In this document: positions 1 through 7,272 of the stretch, in pieces | Layout: each line of letters opens with the position of its first letter | Position numbering within the stretch: the stretch's first letter is position 1 | NCBI GenBank assembly: GCA_949282385.1 | Contig: CASDOP010000004.1 | Location: 1-47,743, forward strand | Source of the DNA: an uncultured Clostridia bacterium | GTDB taxonomy: Bacteria > Bacillota > Clostridia > Christensenellales > Borkfalkiaceae | Direction: 5' to 3' | Length of the DNA stretch: 47,743 nucleotides | Notes under the pieces: model-generated | What the model saw: the letters and a program-made list of their open reading frames with translations, nothing else | Databases searched by the model: none | Told to the model about the DNA's origin: nothing | Program-made: the position numbers and the translations under genes

Positions 1-252
1 GAATGGCTAACCACCATAGAGCTTACAGCTAAACAAGGTTTTAAGTCGGTGATCGCGTTACAAGCATCAGCGGCTTTTTTGTGTTCTTTTTTAGCTATCG
101 CACCCACAATTTTGCTTGTGGGTAAAGATAAAAAATCAACAAATCAGGAGGTAAAAAATGAACAAGCAAACGACAATCAGACCGCCATAAAACAGGCAAG
201 CAAACGGAAATTATATGGCAACCCAAAGTCTGATTTTGACAAGCAAACTTGA
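1..252 (+). CDS. partial hypothetical ORF at the window edge, possibly a mobile-element remnant
   Basis: The frame is open from the first base to a TGA at 250-252, so the start may lie outside the window; a GTG at 49 is the first internal start. The readable protein has one hydrophobic stretch (about residues 17-40 counted from base 1) followed by a Lys/Asn/Gln-rich polar tail. I do not recognise it. An inverted repeat (ACCCACA at 102-108, TGTGGGT at 117-123) lies inside, and a good Shine-Dalgarno (AGGAGG near 148-153) precedes an ATG at 159 in another frame that stops after ten codons. These overlapping signals and the position beside an oriT suggest leader or decayed mobile DNA rather than a conserved gene. 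Confidence 0.25.
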   Translation, partial: EWLTTIELTAKQGFKSVIALQASAAFLCSFLAIAPTILLVGKDKKSTNQEVKNEQANDNQTAIKQASKRKLYGNPKSDFDKQT

Positions 253-275
253 AGTGTTTTATAGATACTTCTTCC

Positions 276-321
276 ACTTCGTCGGCTCGAAGTATAGCTC
301 ACTATACTTCGCAAGCGAAGT
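276..321 (+). other. oriT: candidate oriT of the pMV158/MobV type
   Basis: A nested inverted repeat lies just upstream of the MobV relaxase gene. The inner arms are CGAAGTATA (288-296) and TATACTTCG (303-311) around a 6-nt loop; the outer arms are ACTTCG (276-281) and CGAAGT (316-321). From memory, the pMV158 oriT core is AAGTATAG-TGTG-TTATACTT, with the nick just 5' of the TTATAC. Here the core is AAGTATAG-CTCA-CTATACTT, which matches in arm sequence, loop position and location before mob. The nick would fall near 302/303 by analogy. The site may still be usable in trans even though the local relaxase gene is broken. Confidence 0.62.
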
Positions 322-374
322 ACCGTTCGCTCTGCCGAGGGCTTTTAATCAGAAAAAACAAGGAGGACAATTAA

Positions 375-1405
375 ATAAGCTACTTAGTTTGTCACATGGA
401 AAAATATCACAAGACGGACATTGCGCCCGTCGAACAGGAGAACGAGCGAGATGAGAGCTATCCTGCCAACAATCCGCAGATAGACTGCACTCGCACTCTG
501 AACAACTACAATGTCATTAAGCGGCAATGCTCTTACACTCAGCACATCAACAAAAGAATAGCGGAACTTGACTTACCTACGAAAGTACGCAAGGACGCAG
601 TTCTTATGTGTTCCTTTGTCGTGGGTTCGGACAGAGAGTTTTTCAAAAGTCTTTCAGAACGAGAACAGGAAAAATTCTTTGCAGACTGCACCCGCTTCTT
701 TGCGGACAGATACGGTGAAGAGAATATTATTTCCGCCGTAGTCCACATGGACGAAACCACGCCGCACCTGCACCTGAATCTAATCCCGATTGCAGACGGC
801 AGACTCTGCGCCAAGCAACTGTTTGACCGCAAGGCATTGCAAGAATTACAGACAGACTTTCATTCTGTGGTAGGTAAGAAATGGAACTTGCAAGTGCCAA
901 GCACCTCGACACTATGTCGTACAAAGTCAAAAAGATGAAAGAAGATGCGGTCGCCGCCGTATTGCAGGCATCCGAGGCAGAAAGACGAAAAGAAGCCGCC
1001 GAGCAAAGCCAAGCCCACGTGGAACAGGCCATGCTTGAGCTTGAAGAAAAGCGTGAGCAATTACAACGTGAAGTTGCTCCTCTCCAAGCCGCAGCGGACG
1101 TTGCACAGGAATACAACGCAGGAAAACGTAAGCCGAACAAGAAATACGTACCTGCACTTGCCGCTGACAACGCACGGCTCAGAAAAGAGCTTGAATACAG
1201 CATTAAAGACCAGCACGACGTATTTCAGCTCTATCAAAAGACCGAGCGAGAGAGGCTGTCGCTCCAAGAGGACGCCAAGACTTTGAGAGAGCTAAAAAAG
1301 CAAGCGCCGGATAAACTTCAGGAAGCGTTGGCAACCGCCGAGCAACGAAAGTCGGCAAAGCGCGCCTCTCCCTTCAAAGGTTCGGGAACTGGATGGAGCA
1401 AATAA
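375..1405 (+). pseudogene. mobV: MobV (Mob/Pre) relaxase, frameshifted and with an ATA in the start position
   Basis: MobV relaxases nick oriT and pilot plasmid or element DNA in mobilization. The first part (to the stop at 938) carries the Mob_Pre signature HMDETTPHLHLNLIP near 745-790 and an ENER-type motif close to the N-terminus. The family usually begins MSYxVCHMEKY; here the codons from 375 read I-S-Y-L-V-C-H-M-E-K-Y, so ATA stands where ATG is expected, 8 bases after an AGGAGG at 361-366. ATG 396 would drop the conserved first motif and sits poorly relative to that site. The frame breaks near 885-900: VGKKWNLQ ends in one frame and AKHLDTMSYK continues in another down to 1405 as a long coiled coil. 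Relatives have about six more residues at this joint, so a deletion of about 16 nt fits better than a single-base error. Whether ATA initiates is unknown. Confidence 0.85.
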
Positions 1406-1491
1406 AACTGAATAAATTAACGGCGCAAGCAAAACCGCGTTTTTGCGCCAGCGCACCGCATTTGCGCATACCTGCGCCTCAGCGGTGTGAA

Positions 1492-1553
1492 TTGCCGCAA
1501 CTATAAATAATCGAGAGCATAAATAAGGTTGCGGCAAGAGCGGCAGAGCCGCT
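1492..1553. repeat. inverted repeats downstream of the relaxase remnant
   Basis: TTGCCGCAAC at 1492-1501 and its exact complement GTTGCGGCAA at 1528-1537 are separated by 26 AT-rich bases, and a tighter hairpin (AGCGGC 1539-1544, GCCGCT 1548-1553) follows at once. There is no T-run, so these are not typical terminators. They could be accessory or regulatory sites of the mobile element. The half-site AGTTGCGG recurs at 1859 and 1885. Confidence 0.45.
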
Positions 1554-1649
1554 TAAAATCGTAAAATTTTGCCGCTGTCACCAAGCGGAAAAATTTACGA
1601 GAGAAAATAAGGAGGAAAACGTATCGAACAGAATACATAACTACGGGGA

Positions 1650-1835
1650 ATGGCGAGAAAGAAACTAATTCAAACTGACTTTGATATTCCTGATTACCAA
1701 ATAGAATCTCTTGCAAGAGTTCTGTTACCGCAAATCAGGGCATATCTTCTGTCCGAACAAGGGCAAAAAGACTATGCCGAATGGTCGGCAAGTCGACAAC
1801 TGAATACAAAACTTAATAATAATTTATCCCTTTAA
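1650..1835 (+). CDS. small conserved mobile-element protein, 61 aa, function unknown
   Basis: The protein begins MARKK and contains DIPDYQIESLARVLLPQI, a sequence type I recall from short hypothetical proteins beside MobV genes in clostridial mobilizable elements. It looks mainly helical and charged, without membrane segments or Cys. ATG 1650 is the only sensible start in frame. The strong AAGGAGG at 1609-1615 lies about 34 bases upstream, too far for it. At normal spacing from that site the DNA reads ATC GAA CAG AAT ACA TAA (from 1623), which could be a short leader that lost its ATG. So the ribosome binding site of this gene is unclear. No function can be assigned from sequence. Confidence 0.6.
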   Translation: MARKKLIQTDFDIPDYQIESLARVLLPQIRAYLLSEQGQKDYAEWSASRQLNTKLNNNLSL

Positions 1836-1967
1836 AAAGTAAAGGGAACGCCGCCATAAGTTGCGGCGAAAGGAAACCGCTGAAAGTTGCGGTATATAAG
1901 TTGGTAAAAATCAAAATGATTGAGTTACGCCGTAAAAGAAAAAGATTAAGATGATAAAAACGGCGAG

Positions 1968-2003
1968 GCGGGCAGAGCGAATTTCGCTCTGCCCGCTATT
2001 TTT
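1968..2003 (+). terminator. strong intrinsic terminator closing the mobile-element block
   Basis: A perfect 13-bp stem (GCGGGCAGAGCGA at 1968-1980, TCGCTCTGCCCGC at 1984-1996) with a 3-nt loop is followed by TATTTTTA. It ends plus-strand transcription from the relaxase region before the tRNA. Confidence 0.8.
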
Positions 2004-2038
2004 ATGTTCGAAATTTTTTAAATTCCTCAATATAGCAA

Positions 2039-2082
2039 AATAGCCCGAACATTCTTTTTACGGTAAAGAAGTTCAAGCTATT
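2039..2082 (-). terminator. possible terminator of the tRNA-Leu transcript
   Basis: Just past the tRNA 3' end, minus-strand RNA can fold with outer arms AATAGC/GCTATT (2077-2082 with 2039-2044) and inner GAAC/GTTC and TCTTT/AAAGA pairs, interrupted by bulges, then a short U-run. The stem is imperfect, so this is moderate evidence only. Confidence 0.4.
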
Positions 2083-2088
2083 ATGACT

Positions 2089-2172
2089 TGGTGCTGACAA
2101 CAGGACTTGAACCTGCACGAGATAATCACAGGATTCTAAGTCCTGCGCGTCTGCCAATTCCGCCATGTCAGC
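2089..2172 (-). tRNA. tRNA-Leu (anticodon UAG)
   Basis: The minus strand folds as a complete type II tRNA: acceptor GCTGACA pairs exactly with TGTCAGC, followed by discriminator A and an encoded CCA (2089-2091). The D-arm has GGCGGAATTGGCAGACGC, the anticodon stem CAGGA/TCCTG encloses the loop CTTAGAA with anticodon TAG, there is a long variable arm, and the T-loop is TTCAAGT. The length of 84 nt including CCA is normal for tRNA-Leu. It reads CUA codons. A mobile-element remnant lies on its 3' side, which fits the common use of tRNA genes as integration sites, though no integrase or far att site is visible here. Confidence 0.95.
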
Positions 2173-2231
2173 GTGGTTTTTGTGAAGTTTTCAGTTTTTA
2201 TGTTAAAATTTATGTTAATTTGTGACGCAAT

Positions 2232-2274
2232 AGGATTCTAAGTCCTGCGCGTCTGCCAATTCCAACATATCCGC
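2232..2274 (-). pseudogene. truncated tRNA-Leu: 5' half only
   Basis: A 32-nt stretch (2232-2263) is identical to 2130-2161 of the intact tRNA-Leu, covering the D-arm and the anticodon arm. It has its own different acceptor start GCGGATA (2268-2274). After the anticodon stem the sequence diverges completely, with no variable arm, T-arm or acceptor 3' strand. It is therefore a broken second tRNA-Leu, or a duplication scar of element integration or tRNA-tRNA recombination. It cannot make a functional tRNA. Confidence 0.8.
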
Positions 2275-2531
2275 ATGCGTATTTATCAGATTTGTGCAAT
2301 GCTCGGTTAAAATTTATCTTCAAGGCAGCAGCCTACAAATGTACGGTTAAGCAAAAATATAAAATTATTCTAAATCATGGGATAAAAAATGTCAAACAAT
2401 TTATTTGTCCGACACTTATGGCGGACGCCCTACTGCATTTTAAATAAAAGACGGCTGACAGTGTTAAAGAAGCAAAAATTTTTTCTGTTTGCCGCTTTAT
2501 GGAAAATTATGTTGACATCAAATTGATTAAA

Positions 2532-3062
2532 TTATCTGTCCTGTCCGTCGTTTTGCTTTTCTGTTATTTTACCCTTAGGGAGAGTTAAAAGCGTTACCGC
2601 GGAGGCGATGACTATCGAGCAGACAAAGCCAGAGGCATCTATCATGACGTCGCGGAAGCTTGCCGTTCTGCCAGACACGAAATACTGGTGAACCTCGTCC
2701 GAAACTGCGTACAAAAGGCTGACGATTAATGCGCACGCCGCGGCATAAAACACGGAGCGACAGCTCTTTTCGCACTTAATGACAAAAGCCGAATTGAAGG
2801 TTAAAAAGAGGGTAATTCCCAGCACGGCAAAGAGAAAAATATGCGCCAGACTGCGCACCGTAAGCCCCCAGAATATGACGACGGAAGAAGCCGATTGTCC
2901 TTCGGGTACGGTTATGCCGAGCATGGCAAGGACTACTTTGCCCACTTTGTTGCTTACCTGCGAGGAAGAAGCTCCCGTCTGATGCGAAAAAGCAAATATC
3001 GCCGTCATGACGCAAAGCGCGAGAGCGCCGAACACGCAGGTTTTTATTATTTTCTTTTTCAT
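2532..3062 (-). CDS. VanZ-like family membrane protein
   Basis: The protein has the VanZ-like layout: an N-terminal membrane helix, a short loop with AFSHQTG, a second helix followed by SLAHIFLFAVLG, then YAVSDEVHQYFVSGRTAS and FRDVMIDASG before a final helix. The S-DE-xQ-F-GR-x-D-DxxxN-like pattern is the family hallmark. VanZ confers low-level teicoplanin resistance by an unknown route; most chromosomal relatives have no assigned role. I chose the ATG at 3062 (MKKKIIKTC, 176 aa), which has AGG six bases upstream; an in-frame ATG at 3080 and an earlier start at 3095 are possible. The gene stands alone on the minus strand, downstream of and separate from the polysaccharide operon. Confidence 0.8.
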   Translation of the reverse strand: MKKKIIKTCVFGALALCVMTAIFAFSHQTGASSSQVSNKVGKVVLAMLGITVPEGQSASSVVIFWGLTVRSLAHIFLFAVLGITLFLTFNSAFVIKCEKSCRSVFYAAACALIVSLLYAVSDEVHQYFVSGRTASFRDVMIDASGFVCSIVIASAVTLLTLPKGKITEKQNDGQDR

Positions 3063-3148
3063 GTATTTACCTATGCGCATATGTGCGCCCGACAAGTATT
3101 ATTTTTCATTTCACCGCCATATATTCTATGCCTTTCGCCCGTAAAATG

Positions 3149-3179
3149 ATAATTCCGCCCGCATACGCGGACGGATTAT
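3149..3179 (-). terminator. possible terminator of the polysaccharide operon
   Basis: Immediately after the SDR stop codon the minus-strand RNA can form CCGUCCGC/GCGGGCGG (one G-U pair) around a GUAU loop, extended by a U-A pair, with a loose U-rich tail. It is placed correctly to end the operon, but the U-tract is weak. Confidence 0.4.
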
Positions 3180-3180
3180 T

Positions 3181-4092
3181 TTATTTTGTCGATCTGAAAT
3201 ATTCCACCGTGCGGCGTATGCCGTCGGCGAAATCTGTCTGCGGTACGAAACCCGTATCATGCGTGAGCGAAGAAATGTCCGCCTCGAGGTGCATGACCTG
3301 ATCGGGATAATAATCTATTGCACCGAAAGCTATGTCCCCGCCGCCTACCGCACTCTTCACGTCGAGCATGTATTCTTTAAGCGCGCGCGCTTTGCCGCTT
3401 CCAAGGCAATAAACCGCGCCGTCCTTACCCCTTTCCGCCGCGCTCAGTAGCGCGAGAGCGGCGTCGTCCGAGTACATATAGTCCCATATCTGATCGCCTG
3501 CCGTAACCTTTGCCGTGCCGCCCGAGGAAAGAGCGGAGATGAGCGAAGAAATGAGCGTATATTTCCCGTCGCACGGACCGTAAACGGACAATATCCTGCA
3601 CCATACATGCCTTATGCCGAGCTGTGCGCACTTTGCGCGCGACATTGCGCCCGCAGAAAATTTGGCTATGCCGTACCCGCTTTTGGGAAAACAGGGCGTA
3701 TCCGGACGGAGAACCCCGCCCGTGCCGTATTCCGCCTGCGAACCCGCACCGACGAACACTTTGCAGCCCGACGAAGCCGCGAGCGAAACGGCGTCGAGAG
3801 TGTAAAGGATATTATTTGACTGTCTTTCAAGGTCGCTGCGCGCCTCGCCGTAAGTGCCGTCCCAGCCGAGATGAAAAAACGCGTCGGCGGAAAGTCGCCA
3901 TTCGAGAGATGAGAGCGAAGCGAGGTCGCAATGAACGATTTTTGCGCCGCATCCGGCGAGATTGACGCCTCTCGCGCTGTCGGGACGGACTATGGCTGTA
4001 ACCTGCATTCCGCGCTCGGCGCAAACGCGCGCCAGAGCGCTGCCTACGGCGCCCGTTGCGCCCGTTATAATTGCGCTTTTAATTTCACTCAT
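3181..4092 (-). CDS. NAD(P)-dependent SDR / epimerase, probable last step of a CDP-branched-sugar pathway
   Basis: This is an extended short-chain dehydrogenase of 303 residues. The Rossmann glycine motif GATGAVG is at 11-17, Ser118 lies in GAGSQAEYG, and the catalytic Tyr140-x3-Lys144 is in YGIAK. Family members reduce or epimerise nucleotide sugars. Its place directly behind the ThDP enzyme parallels YerF in CDP-yersiniose synthesis of Yersinia pseudotuberculosis, which reduces the keto group of the two-carbon branch added by YerE. The start overlaps the upstream gene by 8 bases, so the two are translationally coupled. The specific reaction is inference from context; a 4-ketoreductase or epimerase acting on another CDP-sugar remains possible. 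Confidence 0.75.
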   Translation of the reverse strand: MSEIKSAIITGATGAVGSALARVCAERGMQVTAIVRPDSARGVNLAGCGAKIVHCDLASLSSLEWRLSADAFFHLGWDGTYGEARSDLERQSNNILYTLDAVSLAASSGCKVFVGAGSQAEYGTGGVLRPDTPCFPKSGYGIAKFSAGAMSRAKCAQLGIRHVWCRILSVYGPCDGKYTLISSLISALSSGGTAKVTAGDQIWDYMYSDDAALALLSAAERGKDGAVYCLGSGKARALKEYMLDVKSAVGGGDIAFGAIDYYPDQVMHLEADISSLTHDTGFVPQTDFADGIRRTVEYFRSTK

Positions 4093-5926
4093 CCTCTTTC
4101 ACCGGCTCTATAAACATATTTGAAAGGAACTCCTCCCTCGGAAGGAAGGGAGCAAGGTCTTCGAGCGGCGGCGAAACTATTCTGCCGTCCGCGAGTTTTT
4201 TTGCGCTGCTCTTGGGTTCCCATACCTGAACGGTATCCGTAAATATTTCGCACAGCACGCAGCCTTGCGCTGCGAGAGCGGCGTCTACGGCTTTTTTCAT
4301 GCCCTCGTTGTCGTGCGCGCAGAGATAGGGTATGCCGAAAGCTAAGGCTATTTTTTCAAACTCGGGGAAGGACAAATCGCCCGACTGTTCGCCTATGCCC
4401 ACCTTGCTGTGCTGAGGGAAAATATTGTTCTGCGTTATCCTTATGCTGTGATAACCGCTGTTGTTTATGAGAAAAATTTTGATTGGCAGTTTGTTGGTAA
4501 CGATTGTCTGCAGCTCCTGCAAATTCATCATTATCGAGCCGTCGCCTTCGAGGCAGACGGTATCTCGCCTGCCGCCCGAAATGCAAAGTCCTATTGAAGC
4601 GGGCAGACCGTAACCCATGCTGGCGACGCCGCTGTTAATTATAAAGCGCGTGCCCTTTTTAATTACATAGCACTGATGTCCCACCACGCAGCAAGCGCCG
4701 TTGGACACGGCAGTCAGGCTGTTTTCGGGCAGGCGGGAACTTAAGTAATCGACAAACGCGTAGACGTTTGCAAAGCCTTCTGTTCCCTTGCGGTGCCTTT
4801 CGAGCACGGCGGGATATTTTTTCTTCCAGTTTGCGCACGCCTGCAGCCAGACGGCATCCGAAAAGAGTCTTTCGTCCTTTAAATTGCGGTCGAGTGCGAG
4901 GAGGAAATCTTTCGCGTCCGCCCACACGGGCAAGTCGACGCTTATAGTATGCTTTTTCATCTCTGCGCGGTCGGCGTCCACCATTATGACCTTCGCTTCC
5001 CTCGCCCACGCGGTGAAGTTATAACCCGTCTGGCGAATGGATATTCGCGTGCCTATCGCCAGAACGAGGTCGCTGTTCTGCACGGCGAAGTTACCCGCTC
5101 TGTCGCCCATATTGCCGCCCCTTCCCACATAGAGAGGGTCGTCCGTGGGGATGATGTCTATGCTGTTCCAATAGGTAACGACGGGTACGCCCAGCTTTTT
5201 GGCGACGGTCGCAAAAATGTCCGCGCCGCCCGAAAGCCTTATGCCTCCGCCCGCATATATGACGGGACGACGGGCATTTTTAATGAACGAAATCACTTCC
5301 CTAACCCTTTCGTCGGTTACCTTGGGAGGAAGATTTGCGTCGTCTTCGCTCTTGTCGTAAGCAGGCAGGTCGTCCGTTTCAATCTGCGCGCCCTGAAAAT
5401 TGACGGGTATATCTATCCAGACGGGACCGCACCTTCCGCTCGTGGCGAGGTGCCACGCCCTTTCGAGGTGATAGCGTATGGTTGAGGGGTCTTCTATCAT
5501 GATGGCATACTTCGTCATGGGCGCAACGCTCTTTACGATGTCATACTCCTGGTCGCCTACGGCGCGCAGGGGCATACCGTCAGTATAGCGCGAGGCGTAG
5601 CGCGCGGTGGTATCGTACCTGACCTGACCGGACACTATGAACATGGGTATGCTGTCCAGCCAGCCGCCCAGAACGCCCGTTATGGCGTTTGTTCCGCCCG
5701 GTCCCGAAGTTACGCACACAGCTGCAACGGTGTTGTTGAGCCTTGCATATGCCTCCGCCGCCATTGCGCAAGCCTGTTCGTGGTGATTGTATATAACTTT
5801 AAGTCCCTCTTTGTGTCCCAGAGCGTCGTTGAGGTGCATAGCGCCCCCGCCGACTACGCTGAAACAGTGCTTAACGCCCCTTTTAACGAGGAAATCGGCG
5901 ACGTAATCTGCCAGTCTTATCTTCAT
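4085..5926 (-). CDS. ThDP-dependent enzyme of the acetolactate synthase superfamily, YerE-like
   Basis: The 613 residues span the three domains of acetohydroxyacid synthase-type enzymes. The cofactor-activating Glu is Glu50 (HHEQ), and the ThDP/metal motif runs from GDG at 461-463 to NN at about 488-489. In amino-acid synthesis such enzymes join two pyruvate-derived units. Here the gene lies between rfbH and an SDR in a CDP-deoxysugar operon with no ilvN or ilvC nearby, which is the setting of YerE, the carboligase that adds a two-carbon acetyl branch from pyruvate to C4 of CDP-3,6-dideoxy-4-hexulose. It overlaps rfbH by 4 bases. The family is clear; the sugar substrate is inferred from neighbours. 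A plain acetolactate synthase is the main alternative. Confidence 0.8.
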   Translation of the reverse strand: MKIRLADYVADFLVKRGVKHCFSVVGGGAMHLNDALGHKEGLKVIYNHHEQACAMAAEAYARLNNTVAAVCVTSGPGGTNAITGVLGGWLDSIPMFIVSGQVRYDTTARYASRYTDGMPLRAVGDQEYDIVKSVAPMTKYAIMIEDPSTIRYHLERAWHLATSGRCGPVWIDIPVNFQGAQIETDDLPAYDKSEDDANLPPKVTDERVREVISFIKNARRPVIYAGGGIRLSGGADIFATVAKKLGVPVVTYWNSIDIIPTDDPLYVGRGGNMGDRAGNFAVQNSDLVLAIGTRISIRQTGYNFTAWAREAKVIMVDADRAEMKKHTISVDLPVWADAKDFLLALDRNLKDERLFSDAVWLQACANWKKKYPAVLERHRKGTEGFANVYAFVDYLSSRLPENSLTAVSNGACCVVGHQCYVIKKGTRFIINSGVASMGYGLPASIGLCISGGRRDTVCLEGDGSIMMNLQELQTIVTNKLPIKIFLINNSGYHSIRITQNNIFPQHSKVGIGEQSGDLSFPEFEKIALAFGIPYLCAHDNEGMKKAVDAALAAQGCVLCEIFTDTVQVWEPKSSAKKLADGRIVSPPLEDLAPFLPREEFLSNMFIEPVKEDE

Positions 5927-7272
5927 TTATTACCTTCCAGAGCGCTTAAAATTACCTTTGACATATAATCTATCATTTCGTCCGTCATGCCGGGATATAC
6001 GCCCACCCAGAAGGTGTTGTTCATGATGAAATCGGTTACCTCGAGAGAGCCTGCCACCCTGTAAGCGGACGTGCCGCGTATCTCGTCGAAGCAGGGATGT
6101 TTTACGAGGTTGCCGCTGAATAAAAGGCGCGTCTGAACGTTTTTGCCCTCGATATATGCCGTAACGTCGTTGCGCGAAAGTCCGCTTTCGGGTCTTACCG
6201 TTATGAGGAAGCCGAACCATGAAGGATTGCTGTCCGCGCAGGCACAGGGCAGAATTATTTTATCTTCCGCGCACTTGAGATTTGAGTACAGTCTGTTCCA
6301 GTTGTGCCTTCTGCGCTCGATGAAAGAGGGGAATTTTTTTAGCTGCTCGCAGCCTATAGCCGCCTGCATGTCGGTTACCTTCAGGTTGTAACCGAAGTGG
6401 CTGTAAACATATTTGTGGTCGTAGCCTTTGGGAAGCTGACCGTATTGTCCGTCGAAGCGGTGATTGCAGAAATTATCCTTGCCCGAAGGACAGATGCAAT
6501 CTCTGCCCCAATCCCTGTAGGAGAGAATGAGTTTGTTGAGGACGGGGTTATCCGTATATACGCAGCCGCCCTCGCCCATAGTCATGTGGTGAGGGGGATA
6601 AAAACTGCTCGTGCCTATGTCGCCCCAGGTGCCTGTAAACCTGGTTTCGCCGTCTATGGTGTACTGCGAACCGAGTGCGTCGCAGTTGTCCTCCACAAGC
6701 CAAAGGTTATGCTTTTTGCAGAACGCCCTTACGCTCTTTAAATCGAAAGGATTACCCAGAGTATGAGCTATCATGACGGCTTTGGTCTTGTCTGACAGCG
6801 CGTCCTCGAGGCGGGAAACGTCTATATTGTACTGAGGAACGGTAACGTCCACAAAGACGGGTACTGCGCCGTACTGAAGCATGGGCGTAACCGTTGTGGG
6901 GAAGCCGCAGGCGACCGTTATTACTTCGTCGCCGCGCTTTATTCTTCTTTCGCCGAGTTCGGGAGCGGTGAGAACGGAAAAGGCGATTAGGTTTGCGGAT
7001 GAGCCGCTGTTTACCAGCCTTGCGAACCTGACGCCCAGCCACTTTGCAAACTGACTTTCAAACTGTTCGGCAAATCTGCCCGTCGTCAGCCAGAAATCGA
7101 GAGCAGCGTCCGTAAGCGCGCACATTTCCTTTTCGTCGTAAACTCTGGCGGCGTAATTAATTCTGTCGCCCTCCTCAAAAGGGCGGTCGTTGCGCTTAAA
7201 GGTGCGGTAATACTGTGCCACCATCTCCTTTATGCGCTCGCGCGCCTGTTCTTCCGTCATGTTTTCAAACAT
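5923..7272 (-). CDS. rfbH: CDP-4-keto-6-deoxy-D-glucose 3-dehydrase (E1), iron-sulfur PMP enzyme
   Basis: RfbH (E1, also DdhC/AscC) removes the C3 hydroxyl from CDP-4-keto-6-deoxyglucose using PMP and a [2Fe-2S] cluster. It is a DegT/AspC-fold protein in which the usual PLP lysine is replaced by His: here YPPHHMTMGEGG puts His228/His229 at that site. Cys197, Cys259, Cys261 and Cys269 form a C-X61-C-X-C-X7-C series, equivalent to the known C-X57-C-X-C-X7-C cluster ligands with a 4-residue insertion. I place the start at ATG 7272 (MFENMTEEQ, 449 aa), six bases after AAGGAG; an upstream in-frame start at 7296 has no such site. It overlaps the flippase gene by 8 bases. The partner reductase E3 is not in the window. 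Confidence 0.9.
   Translation of the reverse strand: MFENMTEEQARERIKEMVAQYYRTFKRNDRPFEEGDRINYAARVYDEKEMCALTDAALDFWLTTGRFAEQFESQFAKWLGVRFARLVNSGSSANLIAFSVLTAPELGERRIKRGDEVITVACGFPTTVTPMLQYGAVPVFVDVTVPQYNIDVSRLEDALSDKTKAVMIAHTLGNPFDLKSVRAFCKKHNLWLVEDNCDALGSQYTIDGETRFTGTWGDIGTSSFYPPHHMTMGEGGCVYTDNPVLNKLILSYRDWGRDCICPSGKDNFCNHRFDGQYGQLPKGYDHKYVYSHFGYNLKVTDMQAAIGCEQLKKFPSFIERRRHNWNRLYSNLKCAEDKIILPCACADSNPSWFGFLITVRPESGLSRNDVTAYIEGKNVQTRLLFSGNLVKHPCFDEIRGTSAYRVAGSLEVTDFIMNNTFWVGVYPGMTDEMIDYMSKVILSALEGNK

Noticed and set aside
159..191. Ten-codon frame with a good Shine-Dalgarno upstream of oriT
   Set aside because: Too short to support as a gene; it may be a leader or a remnant, noted under the edge ORF.
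215..454. 79-codon plus-strand frame crossing the oriT
   Set aside because: It translates the oriT dyad and overlaps the relaxase start, has no ribosome binding site and no domain.
885..900. Programmed frameshift in the relaxase
   Set aside because: No slippery heptamer or downstream pseudoknot is evident, and conserved residues are missing at the joint, so a deletion fits better.
4085..5926. Ordinary acetolactate synthase of branched amino-acid synthesis
   Set aside because: Not excluded by sequence, but no ilvN, ilvC or ilvD is near, and it is embedded and overlapping in a CDP-sugar operon.
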